From contig NZ_CP069338.1 in the NCBI RefSeq assembly GCF_016859125.1, forward strand, positions 9,923,501 through 9,987,500: a stretch of 64,000 nucleotides of DNA, given 5' to 3'. Of the stretch, positions 1 to 8,641 are shown one piece after another (position 1 is the stretch's first letter; the number at the start of each line of letters is the position of its first letter). Made by a program: the position numbers and the translations under genes. The notes under the pieces are model-generated. The model saw only the letters and a program-made list of their open reading frames with translations. It had not been told where the DNA came from and ran no database searches. The DNA is from Archangium violaceum (lineage in GTDB: Bacteria; Myxococcota; Myxococcia; Myxococcales; Myxococcaceae).

Positions 1-830
1 GCTCCTTCAAGGATCTGGCCTCTCAGCTCCTTCCGCATGTCCGGGAGGTCCGGCTCAACGGACTGGGGGAGAGTACGCTCATTCCGGACTTCGGCGCGTA
101 CCTCGACGTGCTCCGGGAGCATCCCGTCCAGGTGGAGCTCATCACCAACGGAACAGGAGCCGTGCCGCTCTACACACGAATGGTGGATGAGGGCGCCACC
201 CTGCTCTTCTCCTGGGATGCCGCTCAGCCCGCGCTCTTCGAGCGGTTGCGGCGTCCGGCGCGCTGGGACGTGCTGGTGGGAACCCTCCGGGCCGTGGCGG
301 AACATGCCCGGCGACAGCACCGCGAGCAGCAGCTCTTCCTGCTCTTCACCCTCCAGGGGGCCAACCGCGCCGAGCTCCCCGCCCTCGTGGACCGGGCCGC
401 GGAGTGGGGCATCCCCCATCTCCTCGTCAACGTGGTGAAGCAGCGCAGCGATGCATGGATCCAGCCGTGCATGGAGGAACTCCTCGCCGTCTTCGGGGAG
501 GCGGAGAACCGGGCCCAGCGCTCGGGCATCCGGCTCTTTCTCCCAGACACCCTCGCGGGGCACCACGTGTCACTGGCGTCCGCCTCTCGTACGGCGGGCT
601 CGGGCTGCGATCGTCCCTGGAAGGAGGTCGTCATCCGTTGGGACCTCGATGTGCAGGTCTGCAACATGTTCAACCCGTACACGTATGGAAACCTGTCGCT
701 GAGACCCTTCGAGCACGTCTGGCGAGGAGCCTTCGCACAGCTCTTCCGGGAGAACCTCAATACACCCCGGTGCCATCCCTACTGCCGGGGCTGCTACTTC
801 CTGAAGGACGTCCATGTCCGAAAGGGCTGA
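1..830 (+). CDS. Radical SAM/SPASM protein, 5' end outside window
   Basis: The reading frame is open from base 3, so the start and the first CxxxCxxC cluster motif lie upstream of the window. What remains begins in the radical SAM barrel: the stretch LNGLGESTLIPDF matches the conserved GE motif (GGEPLL-like) that contacts the methionine amino group of SAM. The C-terminus is a cysteine-rich SPASM-type region (GCDRPW, VCNMFNP, RCHPYCRGCYF), which in this family binds auxiliary Fe-S clusters. It overlaps the next radical SAM gene by 17 bp, so the two are probably translationally coupled. SPASM proteins often modify peptides, but the substrate cannot be read from this sequence. Confidence 0.8.
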   Translation, partial: SFKDLASQLLPHVREVRLNGLGESTLIPDFGAYLDVLREHPVQVELITNGTGAVPLYTRMVDEGATLLFSWDAAQPALFERLRRPARWDVLVGTLRAVAEHARRQHREQQLFLLFTLQGANRAELPALVDRAAEWGIPHLLVNVVKQRSDAWIQPCMEELLAVFGEAENRAQRSGIRLFLPDTLAGHHVSLASASRTAGSGCDRPWKEVVIRWDLDVQVCNMFNPYTYGNLSLRPFEHVWRGAFAQLFRENLNTPRCHPYCRGCYFLKDVHVRKG

Positions 831-1851
831 GCCTCGTTCGAATCGATCACACGGAATGCAACCCGCTCCGCCCCGCACCCTCTTCATAGAGGTGACGACC
901 GAGTGCAACCTCCGCTGTCGGCAGTGCCACATGTGGCATTCCCAGGAACCGCCCACGGCCCTGAGCACGGAGGAGAAGACGGCGCTGTTGCACCCCTTCG
1001 CCACCTGGTCTCCCGGCGCCACCGTGGTGCTCACGGGTGGCGAGCCTCTGCACAAGAAGGATGAATTCTTCTCACTCACGCGCACCTGCCGGCGGATGTC
1101 CCTGCCGGTGGCCGCGAACACCAACGCCACCCTCCTGGATGAGGACGCCGTGGATCGGCTGCTCCTCGAGGGACCTCAGTACCTGCTCGTGTCGCTCGAT
1201 TCCCATCGACCGGCGCTGCACGATTGGATACGCGGGGCTCCGGGGACCCACGACCGGGCGGTCTCGGTGATCCGTCGGCTGCTCGCCCGACGGAGAGAGA
1301 CCTTTCCTGGCTCGGACCTGCGACTCCTCACCAACACCATCATCTTCGATGGGAACGTTGGCGAGCTCGACGCGTATGTGGAATTCGCGCGGGAACTCGG
1401 TGTGGACGGCATGACATTCCAGATGCTCTCCCGCACGTTCATGAGGGCATCCCGCCGGGACACCTTCTTCGAGCGGCATTTTCCAAGGGATGTCACGCGA
1501 GTGGACGCTGCCATCGATCGGCTCCTGGAACTGAAGAACGCAGGAGCCCCTGTCGCCACGACCGAGAATGATTTGCGGTGGATGAAGCTCTACGCCCGGG
1601 ATCCGGACTTCATCGGCGAACAGGTGTGCGGCAGCGCCGAGCGCAACATGATGGTGGACCAGCATGGAAACGTGCAGCTCTGCTTCTTCATGCGCGCTCT
1701 CCTGGACGGACGCGTCATCGGCAACGTCCGCCAGTCAGGTCTGCGAGAGCTGTGGGAGTCGGACCTCGCGATCCAGGCCCGTGACGTGATGGCCGGGTGC
1801 CGGAGGAACTGCGGAATGCTGAATTGTCATCGCAAGCAGGAGGCTCCATGA
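814..1851 (+). CDS. Radical SAM/SPASM domain protein
   Basis: A 345-residue protein. The cluster motif CNLRCRQC (Cys31, Cys35, Cys38) fits CxxxCxxC and LTGGEP is the SAM-binding GE motif. The C-terminal third has SPASM-like cysteines (EQVCGS, VQLCFF, AGCRRNCGMLNC) and the phrase VDQHGNVQLC typical of SPASM proteins. The ATG at 814 lies inside the end of the previous radical SAM gene, and its stop overlaps the next ATG (ATGA). Two different radical SAM/SPASM enzymes followed by a glycosyltransferase suggest tailoring of a peptide or an aminoglycoside-like product; that is inference, and no precursor peptide was seen in the window. Confidence 0.88.
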   Translation: MSERAEPRSNRSHGMQPAPPRTLFIEVTTECNLRCRQCHMWHSQEPPTALSTEEKTALLHPFATWSPGATVVLTGGEPLHKKDEFFSLTRTCRRMSLPVAANTNATLLDEDAVDRLLLEGPQYLLVSLDSHRPALHDWIRGAPGTHDRAVSVIRRLLARRRETFPGSDLRLLTNTIIFDGNVGELDAYVEFARELGVDGMTFQMLSRTFMRASRRDTFFERHFPRDVTRVDAAIDRLLELKNAGAPVATTENDLRWMKLYARDPDFIGEQVCGSAERNMMVDQHGNVQLCFFMRALLDGRVIGNVRQSGLRELWESDLAIQARDVMAGCRRNCGMLNCHRKQEAP

Positions 1852-2636
1852 GCCAGACACAAAGTCACACGCTGCCCCTCTCCGTGGTCGTCCCCTGCTT
1901 CGGCCGTCTGGAACTCACACGGCGGATGTTGTCCTCACTGGAGGCCTCGCCGGATCGGTTTCAGGTGATTCTGGTCGACGACGCCTCTCCCGAGCCCACC
2001 GATCGGCTCTTGGACGGGCTCGACACTAGGCTCGACATCGAGTGTCTGCGCCAGCGGTGGAGACGCGGCCCCGCCGCCGCGCGCAACCGCGGCATCGCGG
2101 CGGCCCGGCATCCGTTCATCGCCTTCACGGACAACGACTGCATCGTTCAGCCAGGCTGGGCCAGGGAGCTGGTGACACATCTCCAGGATGCATCGCCGAA
2201 AGTCGCGGGAGTCGGAGGCCGGACTCTCGCGGTCGGTGACGACGTGTTCAGCCGGTATTACAGCTATCACAAGCTGCTCGATCCCTACCTGCACCAGGGT
2301 CGCTACCTGTACGTCGTCACGGCGAACTGCGCCTTCCGGCGAAGCACCTTGGAGGAGGTCGGTGGCTTCGACGAGGAGCTCCGCCAGCCCGGGGGAGAAG
2401 ACCCGGGACTGTGCTTCAAGCTGCTGGAGCGCGGGTATCTGCTGAACTACCGGCCAGAGGCGATCGTCCACCACCACTACCGCCCGAGTCTCCTGGATTT
2501 CGCCCGAACCCTGTTCCGTTATGGAAAGGGCTGCCGGCTGCAGACAGACCAGTACGTCTCAAGCCTCAACAGTCCCCCCTCCACCGTGCCAATGGCCATG
2601 CATTTCGGAAACCTGCCGAACTCGGAATCCGCCTGA
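1848..2636 (+). CDS. Family 2 glycosyltransferase
   Basis: 262 residues from the ATG at 1848, which overlaps the preceding TGA by 4 bp; an in-frame ATG 51 bp upstream is inside the previous gene and less likely. GT-A signatures are visible: SVVVPCFGRLELTRR at the N-terminus, the nucleotide-binding DDASPEPT, a DxD-like FTDNDC for metal and sugar nucleotide, and FDEELRQPGGEDPGLCFKL, the acceptor-side motif of GT2 enzymes. There are no obvious membrane segments. The enzyme presumably transfers a sugar to the product of the two upstream radical SAM enzymes, since all three are tightly packed; donor and acceptor are unknown. Confidence 0.88.
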   Translation: MSQTQSHTLPLSVVVPCFGRLELTRRMLSSLEASPDRFQVILVDDASPEPTDRLLDGLDTRLDIECLRQRWRRGPAAARNRGIAAARHPFIAFTDNDCIVQPGWARELVTHLQDASPKVAGVGGRTLAVGDDVFSRYYSYHKLLDPYLHQGRYLYVVTANCAFRRSTLEEVGGFDEELRQPGGEDPGLCFKLLERGYLLNYRPEAIVHHHYRPSLLDFARTLFRYGKGCRLQTDQYVSSLNSPPSTVPMAMHFGNLPNSESA

Positions 2637-3067
2637 CGGGAGCAGGAAGAAGCAAGGCTGGCGCTGGCGGGTTCCGATGGAGGCAGGGGCGCCAGACTGC
2701 CCACCATGCCAAGAGGCAGCCCGGCTCGCTCACCGAAGGGCACCAGGGGCCAAGACCCGCGAGCTCCGCCCACGGCTCGAGTGCCAGCCCTAGGCTGCTC
2801 ACGGCCCCCTCCCGCGCGAGAACGATCCGGGTGCGTTCGCCCGTCTCGGCCGAATGCCGGATGATGCAAGGATTTTCTTCCACTACGCGCCCTCTAATTT
2901 CATGCACAATGACAATTATTTTCAATAAATAACAAACAAGCACACTTCTCAAACAAAAACCAAACACAAACACAAACACGCAAAACCGACAACATGGCGA
3001 TGCGTTTTGTAATTAATTTCGAATTTGATATGCATTTGAGTCAGGATTGCACCCATACAAATGGAGC

Positions 3068-3129
3068 AAATGTAGGCATAACCACTCAACACCAGGCTTT
3101 GCATGAAATGTGAAGAAATGTAGGCATAA
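3068..3129. repeat. 14-bp direct repeat pair
   Basis: The sequence aaatgtaggcataa occurs at 3068-3081 and again at 3116-3129, start to start 48 bp, inside the AT-rich spacer. Both copies are exact. It could be an operator half-site pair, a trace of an excised element or chance in AT-rich DNA; nothing in the sequence decides between these. Confidence 0.5.
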
Positions 3130-3341
3130 TGGGTGCCCATTCAAGGCTTCCAAATCGAGCCAGCAACCCACCTGCCGCACACCGCACCTGGTTCGTCCGA
3201 GGAGTTCGGAACGGTTCCTCGTCTCCGACACCCACGTGAGCAACCGGGAACTGGCCACGGAGCTCCTCCGGGCCGCTGGCGAAGGATGCGTGCCGCCCAC
3301 CGCCCCCGCGGCGCTGATGACCCTGCTCTCCCCCGTGTCCG

Positions 3342-3434
3342 CGCCGCCCCACACCGCTCGTCGAGGGCATCGCACGGACCGTCACGTTCCTCCGCGAGCA
3401 GGGGCTCGTACCGCGGACCCCGAACGCCCGCTGA
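3342..3434 (+). pseudogene. Possible C-terminal remnant of a sugar epimerase/dehydratase gene
   Basis: The last 30 codons before the TGA at 3432 read RRPTPLVEGIARTVTFLREQ followed by GLVPRTPNAR. The pattern TPLxEGIxRTVxxxRE is what I know from the C-terminal helix of NAD-dependent nucleotide-sugar epimerases of the extended SDR family. No start and no Rossmann motif (GxxGxxG) is present upstream in this frame, and coding-like text at 3227-3330 is in another frame. I read this as a decayed end of a gene once linked to the neighbouring glycosyltransferase. The match is short and from memory. Confidence 0.28.
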
Positions 3435-3649
3435 CACCCAGAGCGCGACTCGGATTGACATTCCGATAAATCAGCTACTGAAAACATTTATCCGTATTGG
3501 AAATCCCAGAAAGACACCAAAAACTTCCACCCGCATCGAAATCACAAACATGAATTAGAAGATAAAGATGAACTGCGAGTGGTCGTTCTCGAGGATCGAG
3601 AGTCTGGTTTTACGTCGAAGCATCAGGCGCGAAACCCACGAGGTTCCAC

Positions 3650-5101
3650 ATGCGATCCAGCTCGCGTTGGTTGTTGCTCTTGGTCCCCGGATTGTTGGTC
3701 TTCTATACCCTTGGCGGAGCACCGACCGTGGCCGAGGCGGCTCCCAACAAGGGAGGCGGGACGTGCAGGAAGTGCCCGCCTACGGACGGCGGCACCGGCT
3801 CCGACGGCGGCACGGGCCATGACGCTGGCACGCCCGACGCGGGCTCCGGCTCCGACGGTGGTACGGGCCATGACGCTGGCACTCCCGACGCGGGCTCCGG
3901 CTCCGATGCCGGTACGCCCCCGGTAACGGGCTGCCTCGGTGGGCCGCTGCTCGACTCCCTCGGGAAGGACCACGTGCTCGTTGGCGCGAAGACGAACGAC
4001 GACGTGGCCGGGCAGGCTCCGTTCGATATCCGTTACATCTACCTCGCGGGTGGACTGTTCGACAGCGAGGATGTGTGCAACTCGTGCAGCACGAGCTGCT
4101 CCGCCGCGGGGCAGTCCTGCGCCAGCTGGAATTCCAACGGCTGTGGGTGGTGGGGTTGCTGGCAGTGGGACCAGCTCGCCCCCGGGCAGTACCTGCGCGA
4201 CTTCCTCTCGCAGACCACCCTCCTGGGGCAGATCCCCATGATCACCTACTACGAGATACTCCACACCAGCCGCGTGGCGGAGGGAGCGCAGGAGGTCGCC
4301 AAGGCGCAGGACGTCGCCATGATGCAGCGCTACTACAATGACTGGCGTTTCGTGCTGAAGCAGATCGGGAATTCCACCGTCCTGCTCCACATCGAGCCAG
4401 ACTTCTGGGCGTATGCCCAGCAGGTGAACACGAATCCTCACATGATTCCGGCGGCGGTCGCCTCGGCCAACCCCACGGACTGCGGGGCGATCGAGAACAC
4501 GATTGCCGGCATGGGCCGCTGCATGATCGCCATGGCGCGCAAGTACGCTCCCAATGCCAAGGTGGGCCTGCATGCCTCGGCGTGGGCCACGAAGATCGAC
4601 GCCATGATGAACCGGGATCCCTCACTCGACGTCGAGGCCGAGGCGATCAAGGTGGCCGACTTCCTGCGCGAGTGTGGCGGGGGCTCGGGGGATTATGTCG
4701 TGGTGGAGACGAGCGACCGCGACGCCCAGTACTACCAGGTGCGGCTGGGGCGCAACAGTTGGTGGGACGCGACCAATGCCACGCTCCCCAACTTCCGCCA
4801 GGCCTTCCGGTTCGCCAAGGCACTCTCGGAGCGGATGAACCTGCCCAACCTGTGGTGGCAGATCCCCGTGGGGAACATGTCGATGCCCGGCTACGACCTG
4901 CACTGGCAGGACAACCGTCTGGACTACTTCTTCGACCACCCACAGGAGGTCGCCGCCGCCCATGGCATTGGCATGATCTTCGGCGCGGGCGAACAGGCCC
5001 AGACGAACCCCTCCACAGACAACGGGCACGCCCTGCTGCGAGCGAACGATTACTTCCTCAACGGGGGGCAGCTCGCCTGCCCCAACGCCAGCATGCCCTG
5101 A
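3650..5101 (+). CDS. Secreted TIM-barrel-like protein of unknown function
   Basis: 483 residues. The N-terminus (MRSSSRWLLLLVPGLLVFYT to about residue 30) is a signal peptide. It is followed by a Gly/Ser/Asp/Thr linker containing a 17-residue repeat (SDGGTGHDAGTPDAGSG twice plus a partial copy), then a cysteine-rich patch (VCNSCSTSCSAAGQSC) and a roughly 370-residue domain with alternating strand and helix text. Phrases such as LLHIEPDFWAYAQQV, KVGLHASAWATK, YVVVETSDRDAQYY and NLWWQIPVGNMS resemble the barrel strands of glycoside hydrolases, with acidic residues at strand ends. No specific GH family is recognised. It is monocistronic, exported, and probably acts on extracellular glycans (inference). 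Confidence 0.72.
   Translation: MRSSSRWLLLLVPGLLVFYTLGGAPTVAEAAPNKGGGTCRKCPPTDGGTGSDGGTGHDAGTPDAGSGSDGGTGHDAGTPDAGSGSDAGTPPVTGCLGGPLLDSLGKDHVLVGAKTNDDVAGQAPFDIRYIYLAGGLFDSEDVCNSCSTSCSAAGQSCASWNSNGCGWWGCWQWDQLAPGQYLRDFLSQTTLLGQIPMITYYEILHTSRVAEGAQEVAKAQDVAMMQRYYNDWRFVLKQIGNSTVLLHIEPDFWAYAQQVNTNPHMIPAAVASANPTDCGAIENTIAGMGRCMIAMARKYAPNAKVGLHASAWATKIDAMMNRDPSLDVEAEAIKVADFLRECGGGSGDYVVVETSDRDAQYYQVRLGRNSWWDATNATLPNFRQAFRFAKALSERMNLPNLWWQIPVGNMSMPGYDLHWQDNRLDYFFDHPQEVAAAHGIGMIFGAGEQAQTNPSTDNGHALLRANDYFLNGGQLACPNASMP
3800..3918 (+). repeat. 51-bp tandem repeat encoding a linker
   Basis: Two 51-bp units (3800-3850 and 3851-3901) and a 17-bp partial third copy encode the 17-residue linker unit of the secreted protein at 3650. 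The units differ only at a few third positions, so they are recent or kept similar by recombination; copy number may vary between strains. Confidence 0.8.
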
Positions 5102-5115
5102 GGGAGGGCGTGATA

Positions 5116-5148
5116 GACGGAGGGGGTCATGGATGAGGCCCCTCCGTC
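5116..5148. terminator. Hairpin between convergent genes, possible bidirectional terminator
   Basis: A perfect 10-bp inverted repeat (gacggagggg at 5116-5125, cccctccgtc at 5139-5148) with a 13-nt loop lies 15 bp after the stop of the secreted-protein gene and downstream of rtcA on the other strand. It has no T-run on either side, so intrinsic termination is plausible but not certain. Confidence 0.45.
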
Positions 5149-5339
5149 CCCACTGCCGTTCCCGACGAGTCTCTGCCACCGCTGCGCCGCACCGCCGAAG
5201 TACGTGCGGACGAAGACGTCCACGTTCATCCTCTGCCCGCTGCTGCCACGGAAGTACCCACCGCAGCCGGTGCTCAGCTGCCCGCTCTTCCGCCCGAAGT
5301 CCCCGGAGTCGGAAGGGACGTAGAGCGGCACCTGGTTCG

Positions 5340-6413
5340 TCACGCGGGGACGACTTCGACCGCGCCTCCCGGCTCCACCGTCACCCGTACGGGGAGGAAG
5401 CGCTCGATGAGCCGGGCGTGCGTGGTGAGGTGCTCCGTCACCCGCTCCGTCGTGTAGCGCGTCGTACCGGGTGAAGCCGGGCCGAGCTTCCCCGCCGCCA
5501 GCAGCGCCGCGGGCAGGAGGATCTGATCCCCGAGGTGCTCGTCCAGCGCGCCCCCGCTCTCCATGAAGCGCGCCAGATCCTCGGCCGCCTCGCGCCCCAC
5601 CTCCTCCGCCGGACGTCCCCGCTCCCCCAGCGCCGTGAAGCCGGCCAGGGTGTTCTCGAACTGCGCCAGGATGAACGTCACCGAGCCCGCCGAGCGCGTC
5701 GTCGGCAGCGGCCGGTTCTCCGCGTGGCTGTAGATGCCTCGCTCGCGCAGCGCCGCCACCGCCGCCCTGGACTGCCGCTCCGCGATGGAGAACGGCAATC
5801 CGCCCACGAACGAGCCCACCGAGATGTCCCGCAGTGTCCCGCGCGCAGGCAGCTCCACCCGGCTCGGGGGATCGCGTACCGGCTCCACCTCGGCGAAGAA
5901 CTCCCCCGCTCCTTCCGGGTAGAAGCCCGCCTGCATCAGGCGCAGCGAGGTGTGCAGCCCGTACGCCCGTGTCACCGGCAGCCATACCCCGACGACGTAG
6001 TGGTAGCTGGGGCTGTGCGGCAGGTGCGTCCCTCCTCGCAAGGTGAGCGAGCCTCCCCCCGCAAGCGCTAGCGGGTAGAAGAGGCACTGGAAGAGCAGCG
6101 GTGTGCTGCCCGCGGTGCCCACCTCGATCACGTAGTCACCCGGACGTACCGGCTCCGGCTCGAAGCGCAGCTCCGAGGAGCCCACCGCCGCGCCCTCGCT
6201 CCGGCCTCCGCTGATGGCCTCCGCGCCCCGGACACAGGCGAGGTGCTGGGGACGCAACCCCGGCGGCTCGCGGTGGGCCCGCACCCGCGTCATGTGGAAG
6301 GGCCGCCCGGTGATGAGCGACAGCGAGAGCGCCGAGCGGAGCATCTGCCCTCCTCCCTCGCCCTCACTCCCATCGAGCTCCACCGGTCCGTCGTGGCGGT
6401 CGGCGCCTGCCAT
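5340..6413 (-). CDS. rtcA: RNA 3'-terminal phosphate cyclase
   Basis: 357 residues from the ATG at 6413; the open frame continues upstream into the divergent permease gene, but homology starts here. RtcA uses ATP to convert an RNA 3'-phosphate to a 2',3'-cyclic phosphate through an AMP intermediate. The N-terminal DGSEGEGGGQMLRSALS and LSLITGRPF are the family hallmark, and the central GTAGSTPLLFQ and the C-terminal EHLTTHARLIERFLPV, which carries the expected catalytic histidine region, follow in order. Length is close to the usual 340. No rtcB or rtcR neighbour is seen, so it stands alone here, divergent from the permease with 66 bp between them. Confidence 0.93.
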   Translation of the reverse strand: MAGADRHDGPVELDGSEGEGGGQMLRSALSLSLITGRPFHMTRVRAHREPPGLRPQHLACVRGAEAISGGRSEGAAVGSSELRFEPEPVRPGDYVIEVGTAGSTPLLFQCLFYPLALAGGGSLTLRGGTHLPHSPSYHYVVGVWLPVTRAYGLHTSLRLMQAGFYPEGAGEFFAEVEPVRDPPSRVELPARGTLRDISVGSFVGGLPFSIAERQSRAAVAALRERGIYSHAENRPLPTTRSAGSVTFILAQFENTLAGFTALGERGRPAEEVGREAAEDLARFMESGGALDEHLGDQILLPAALLAAGKLGPASPGTTRYTTERVTEHLTTHARLIERFLPVRVTVEPGGAVEVVPA

Positions 6414-6479
6414 GCCCCTCCCCGTCCAAAAAAGGTCGGCGCAGCGTAGCAGAAGGCATTCGGTTACTGTCCGCCCGCT

Positions 6480-7727
6480 TTGGCCCTCGCCATCTTCCTG
6501 TTCACCTACGTCTTCATCGCCGGCATCCGCCTCCCCTACCCCAAGCTGGACCGCCCGGGCGGCGCGCTCGTGGGGGCGGTCCTGATGGTGGTGGCCGGCG
6601 TCGTCGCCCCCGCCGAGGTCTTCAACTATAGCGCCGACCCGTCCCGGCACGCCGTGGACATGAACACGCTGGTGCTGCTGTTGGGGATGATGCTGATCGC
6701 GGACTACCTCTCGCAGGCGGCCTTCTTCCGCGCGGCCGGCGCCTGGGCGCTGCGCAAGGCCCACACCCCCCGGCTGCTCCTCGTGGCCGTGGCGTGCACC
6801 AGCGCCTTCCTGTCCGCCTTCCTCGTCAACGACACCCTCTGTCTGATGCTCACCCCGCTCGTGCTGGTGGTGGTCGAGGACGCGCGCCTGCCCCCCATCC
6901 CCTACCTGCTCGCCGTGTGCATGGCCTCCAACGCGGGCTCGGTGGCCACCTTCACCGGCAACCCGCAGAACATGCTCATCCAGGGCGCCTCCGGCCTGCC
7001 CTATGCGCAGTTCGTCGCCTACATGGCGCTGCCGGCCGTGGTCTCCACCGCCGTGGTCGTCGCGGGGCTCCTCTTCGTCTTCCGCAAGGAGCTGTCCCAC
7101 GAGCGCTTCGAGACCCATCCGCCCCCGCCCGCGGTGGATCGGCCGCTGCTGGGGCTCACGCTCGTCACGCTCCTCGGGGTGGTCGCCGCCTTCTTCGCCG
7201 GCCTGCCCATGAGCTGGAGCGCCCTCACTGGCGCCGCGGTGTTGATGACGCTGGCCCGCCGCTTCCCACGCCAGGCCATCGAGCGCGTGGACTACGTGCT
7301 GCTGCTCTTCTTCGCCTGTCTCTTCGTGGTCGTCTACGGCGTGAACAAGGCCGGCTGGGCCGATGAGATCTACCGCGTCTTCTCGCCCTTCATGTCCGGG
7401 CCGCCCTGGCGCGAGACGCTCGGCTTCGCGGGGCTGACGCTGGTGGCCTCCAACCTCTTCAGCAACGTGCCCTTCGTCATGCTGGCGCGCGCCTGGGTTC
7501 CCACGCTGCACGAGCCGGTGTTGGGCTGGCACGTGCTGGCGCTCGGCTCCACGCTGGCCGGCAACCTCACGCTCGTGGGCAGCGTGGCCAACCTCATCGT
7601 CTTCGAGGCCGCGCGCGGCAAGGCCGAGATCAGCTTCCTCGGCTACCTGCGCGTGGGCCTCCCCATCACGCTCATCAGCTTCGTGCTGGGGCTCGCGGTG
7701 CTCCTCGCCGAGCACGCGCTGTTCTGA
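6480..7727 (+). CDS. ArsB/NhaD-superfamily ion permease
   Basis: 415 residues from a TTG start at 6480. The protein is hydrophobic throughout with about 10-11 predicted membrane helices. Family marks of the ArsB/NhaD/SLC13-type ion transporter superfamily are the two re-entrant regions: FLVNDTLCLMLTPLVLV and SVATFTGNPQNMLIQ in the first half, and SNLFSNVPFVMLARAW with TLAGNLTLVGSVANLIV in the second. Substrate (arsenite, an organic anion, or Na+/H+ exchange) cannot be assigned; no ars genes are adjacent. The gene ends 7 bp before the convergent lipoprotein gene. Confidence 0.82.
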   Translation: MALAIFLFTYVFIAGIRLPYPKLDRPGGALVGAVLMVVAGVVAPAEVFNYSADPSRHAVDMNTLVLLLGMMLIADYLSQAAFFRAAGAWALRKAHTPRLLLVAVACTSAFLSAFLVNDTLCLMLTPLVLVVVEDARLPPIPYLLAVCMASNAGSVATFTGNPQNMLIQGASGLPYAQFVAYMALPAVVSTAVVVAGLLFVFRKELSHERFETHPPPPAVDRPLLGLTLVTLLGVVAAFFAGLPMSWSALTGAAVLMTLARRFPRQAIERVDYVLLLFFACLFVVVYGVNKAGWADEIYRVFSPFMSGPPWRETLGFAGLTLVASNLFSNVPFVMLARAWVPTLHEPVLGWHVLALGSTLAGNLTLVGSVANLIVFEAARGKAEISFLGYLRVGLPITLISFVLGLAVLLAEHALF

Positions 7728-7734
7728 TCAGGGC

Positions 7735-8559
7735 CTACGGATCCGGATCCGGCAGCTCACCCGGTGCCAGGGTCGGCTCGGGGGGCGTCGTGGGCCGCGG
7801 CGGCTCGCGGCCCGGGCGGTTCACGCCATCCGGCTCGCCTTGCGCCTCGGGCGGCACGCTCCCCTTGCGATCCTTCGGGCTCAGCTCCTGGGCGAACTGA
7901 TCCGAGAGGACGTCCAGCATCGCCGTGAGCTCCTGGCGGAACAGCGACGGATCCTTGCCCACCTTGAAGGGATCCAGGTGCTCCGCGCCCTCGGCCACGC
8001 GATCCACCTGGAACGGGCGGCGCCAGATCTCCGAGCGCCCGTTGATCTTGAACATGCGCGCGTAGCCCTTCATGTACGCGCCCGCGCGCCCGTCATCGCT
8101 GCGCATACCGTAGTCCTGGATGACGAACTCCACCACCGTGTCCGCGCCCAGGCGCGCCAGCAGATCATAGTCCGGGGCGTTCGCCGGCACCTCCTCCACC
8201 AGGAAGCTCTCCAGGATCGTCGCCACCCGCGCGGGGTCCAACGCGTCCACCCATGGCCGCTCCGGCGGGAGCTGCCGGAACGTGTTCACCCGCAGGCGCT
8301 CGGAGACCTCGAAGCGAGACACCGCCGAGGCCAGCTTCGCTTGCAGCCGGCGATCCGCCTCCTTCGGCTCCAGCTTCTTCAGCTTGCCCTTGTAGGCGTT
8401 GTCCTCGCGGAACACGAGGCTCCGCGGGCCGGCATCGATTTCGATGCGGGAGATGAAGGCGGGCCGGGCTACCCGATCCAGGTCCGAGCCGGCCAGCCGC
8501 TGCGAGGCACAACTCGCGGTGAGCAGCGCCAGGAAGAGGAAAGAAGAGTTCCGCGCCAT
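7735..8559 (-). CDS. Lipoprotein of unknown function
   Basis: 274 residues. The signal peptide MARNSSFLFLALLTASC ends in a lipobox (LTAS-Cys17), so the protein should be lipidated and attached to a membrane, probably the outer one. The body (about 20-225) is a soluble mixed alpha/beta region without a recognised family. The last 45 residues are a Pro/Gly/Glu-rich low-complexity tail (REPPRPTTPPEP). It is the last gene of the minus-strand block, 82 bp after the TPR/cNMP gene. Confidence 0.75.
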   Translation of the reverse strand: MARNSSFLFLALLTASCASQRLAGSDLDRVARPAFISRIEIDAGPRSLVFREDNAYKGKLKKLEPKEADRRLQAKLASAVSRFEVSERLRVNTFRQLPPERPWVDALDPARVATILESFLVEEVPANAPDYDLLARLGADTVVEFVIQDYGMRSDDGRAGAYMKGYARMFKINGRSEIWRRPFQVDRVAEGAEHLDPFKVGKDPSLFRQELTAMLDVLSDQFAQELSPKDRKGSVPPEAQGEPDGVNRPGREPPRPTTPPEPTLAPGELPDPDP

Positions 8560-8641
8560 TCCTCACACATACAGCAGATTTCCGTGTCCACCCAACGAAC
8601 GGCGTCAGATCGAGCACACTCTCTCCCAGAGGGAGCAGGCT

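Larger units (their letters stand above)
2637..3649. other. AT-rich, mostly non-coding spacer
   Basis: About 1 kb with no convincing intact gene. Bases 2637-2860 are GC-rich but show no recognisable product. Bases 2880-3130 and 3465-3600 are far richer in A and T than anything else in the window. From 2950 to 2979 the plus strand contains only A and C. A 14-bp direct repeat lies at 3068 and 3116, and a possible gene remnant at 3342-3434. The compositional break suggests acquired or relaxed DNA at the edge of the upstream cluster. Confidence 0.6.

Noticed and set aside
5129-5323. 64-codon plus-strand frame after the secreted protein gene
   Set aside because: Starts inside the hairpin, Pro/Cys/Ser-rich without features, no ribosome-binding site.
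6414-7715. Upstream extension of rtcA to 791 codons on the minus strand
   Set aside because: The extra part is His/Glu/Gly-rich antisense of the permease gene; RtcA homology begins at the ATG at 6413.
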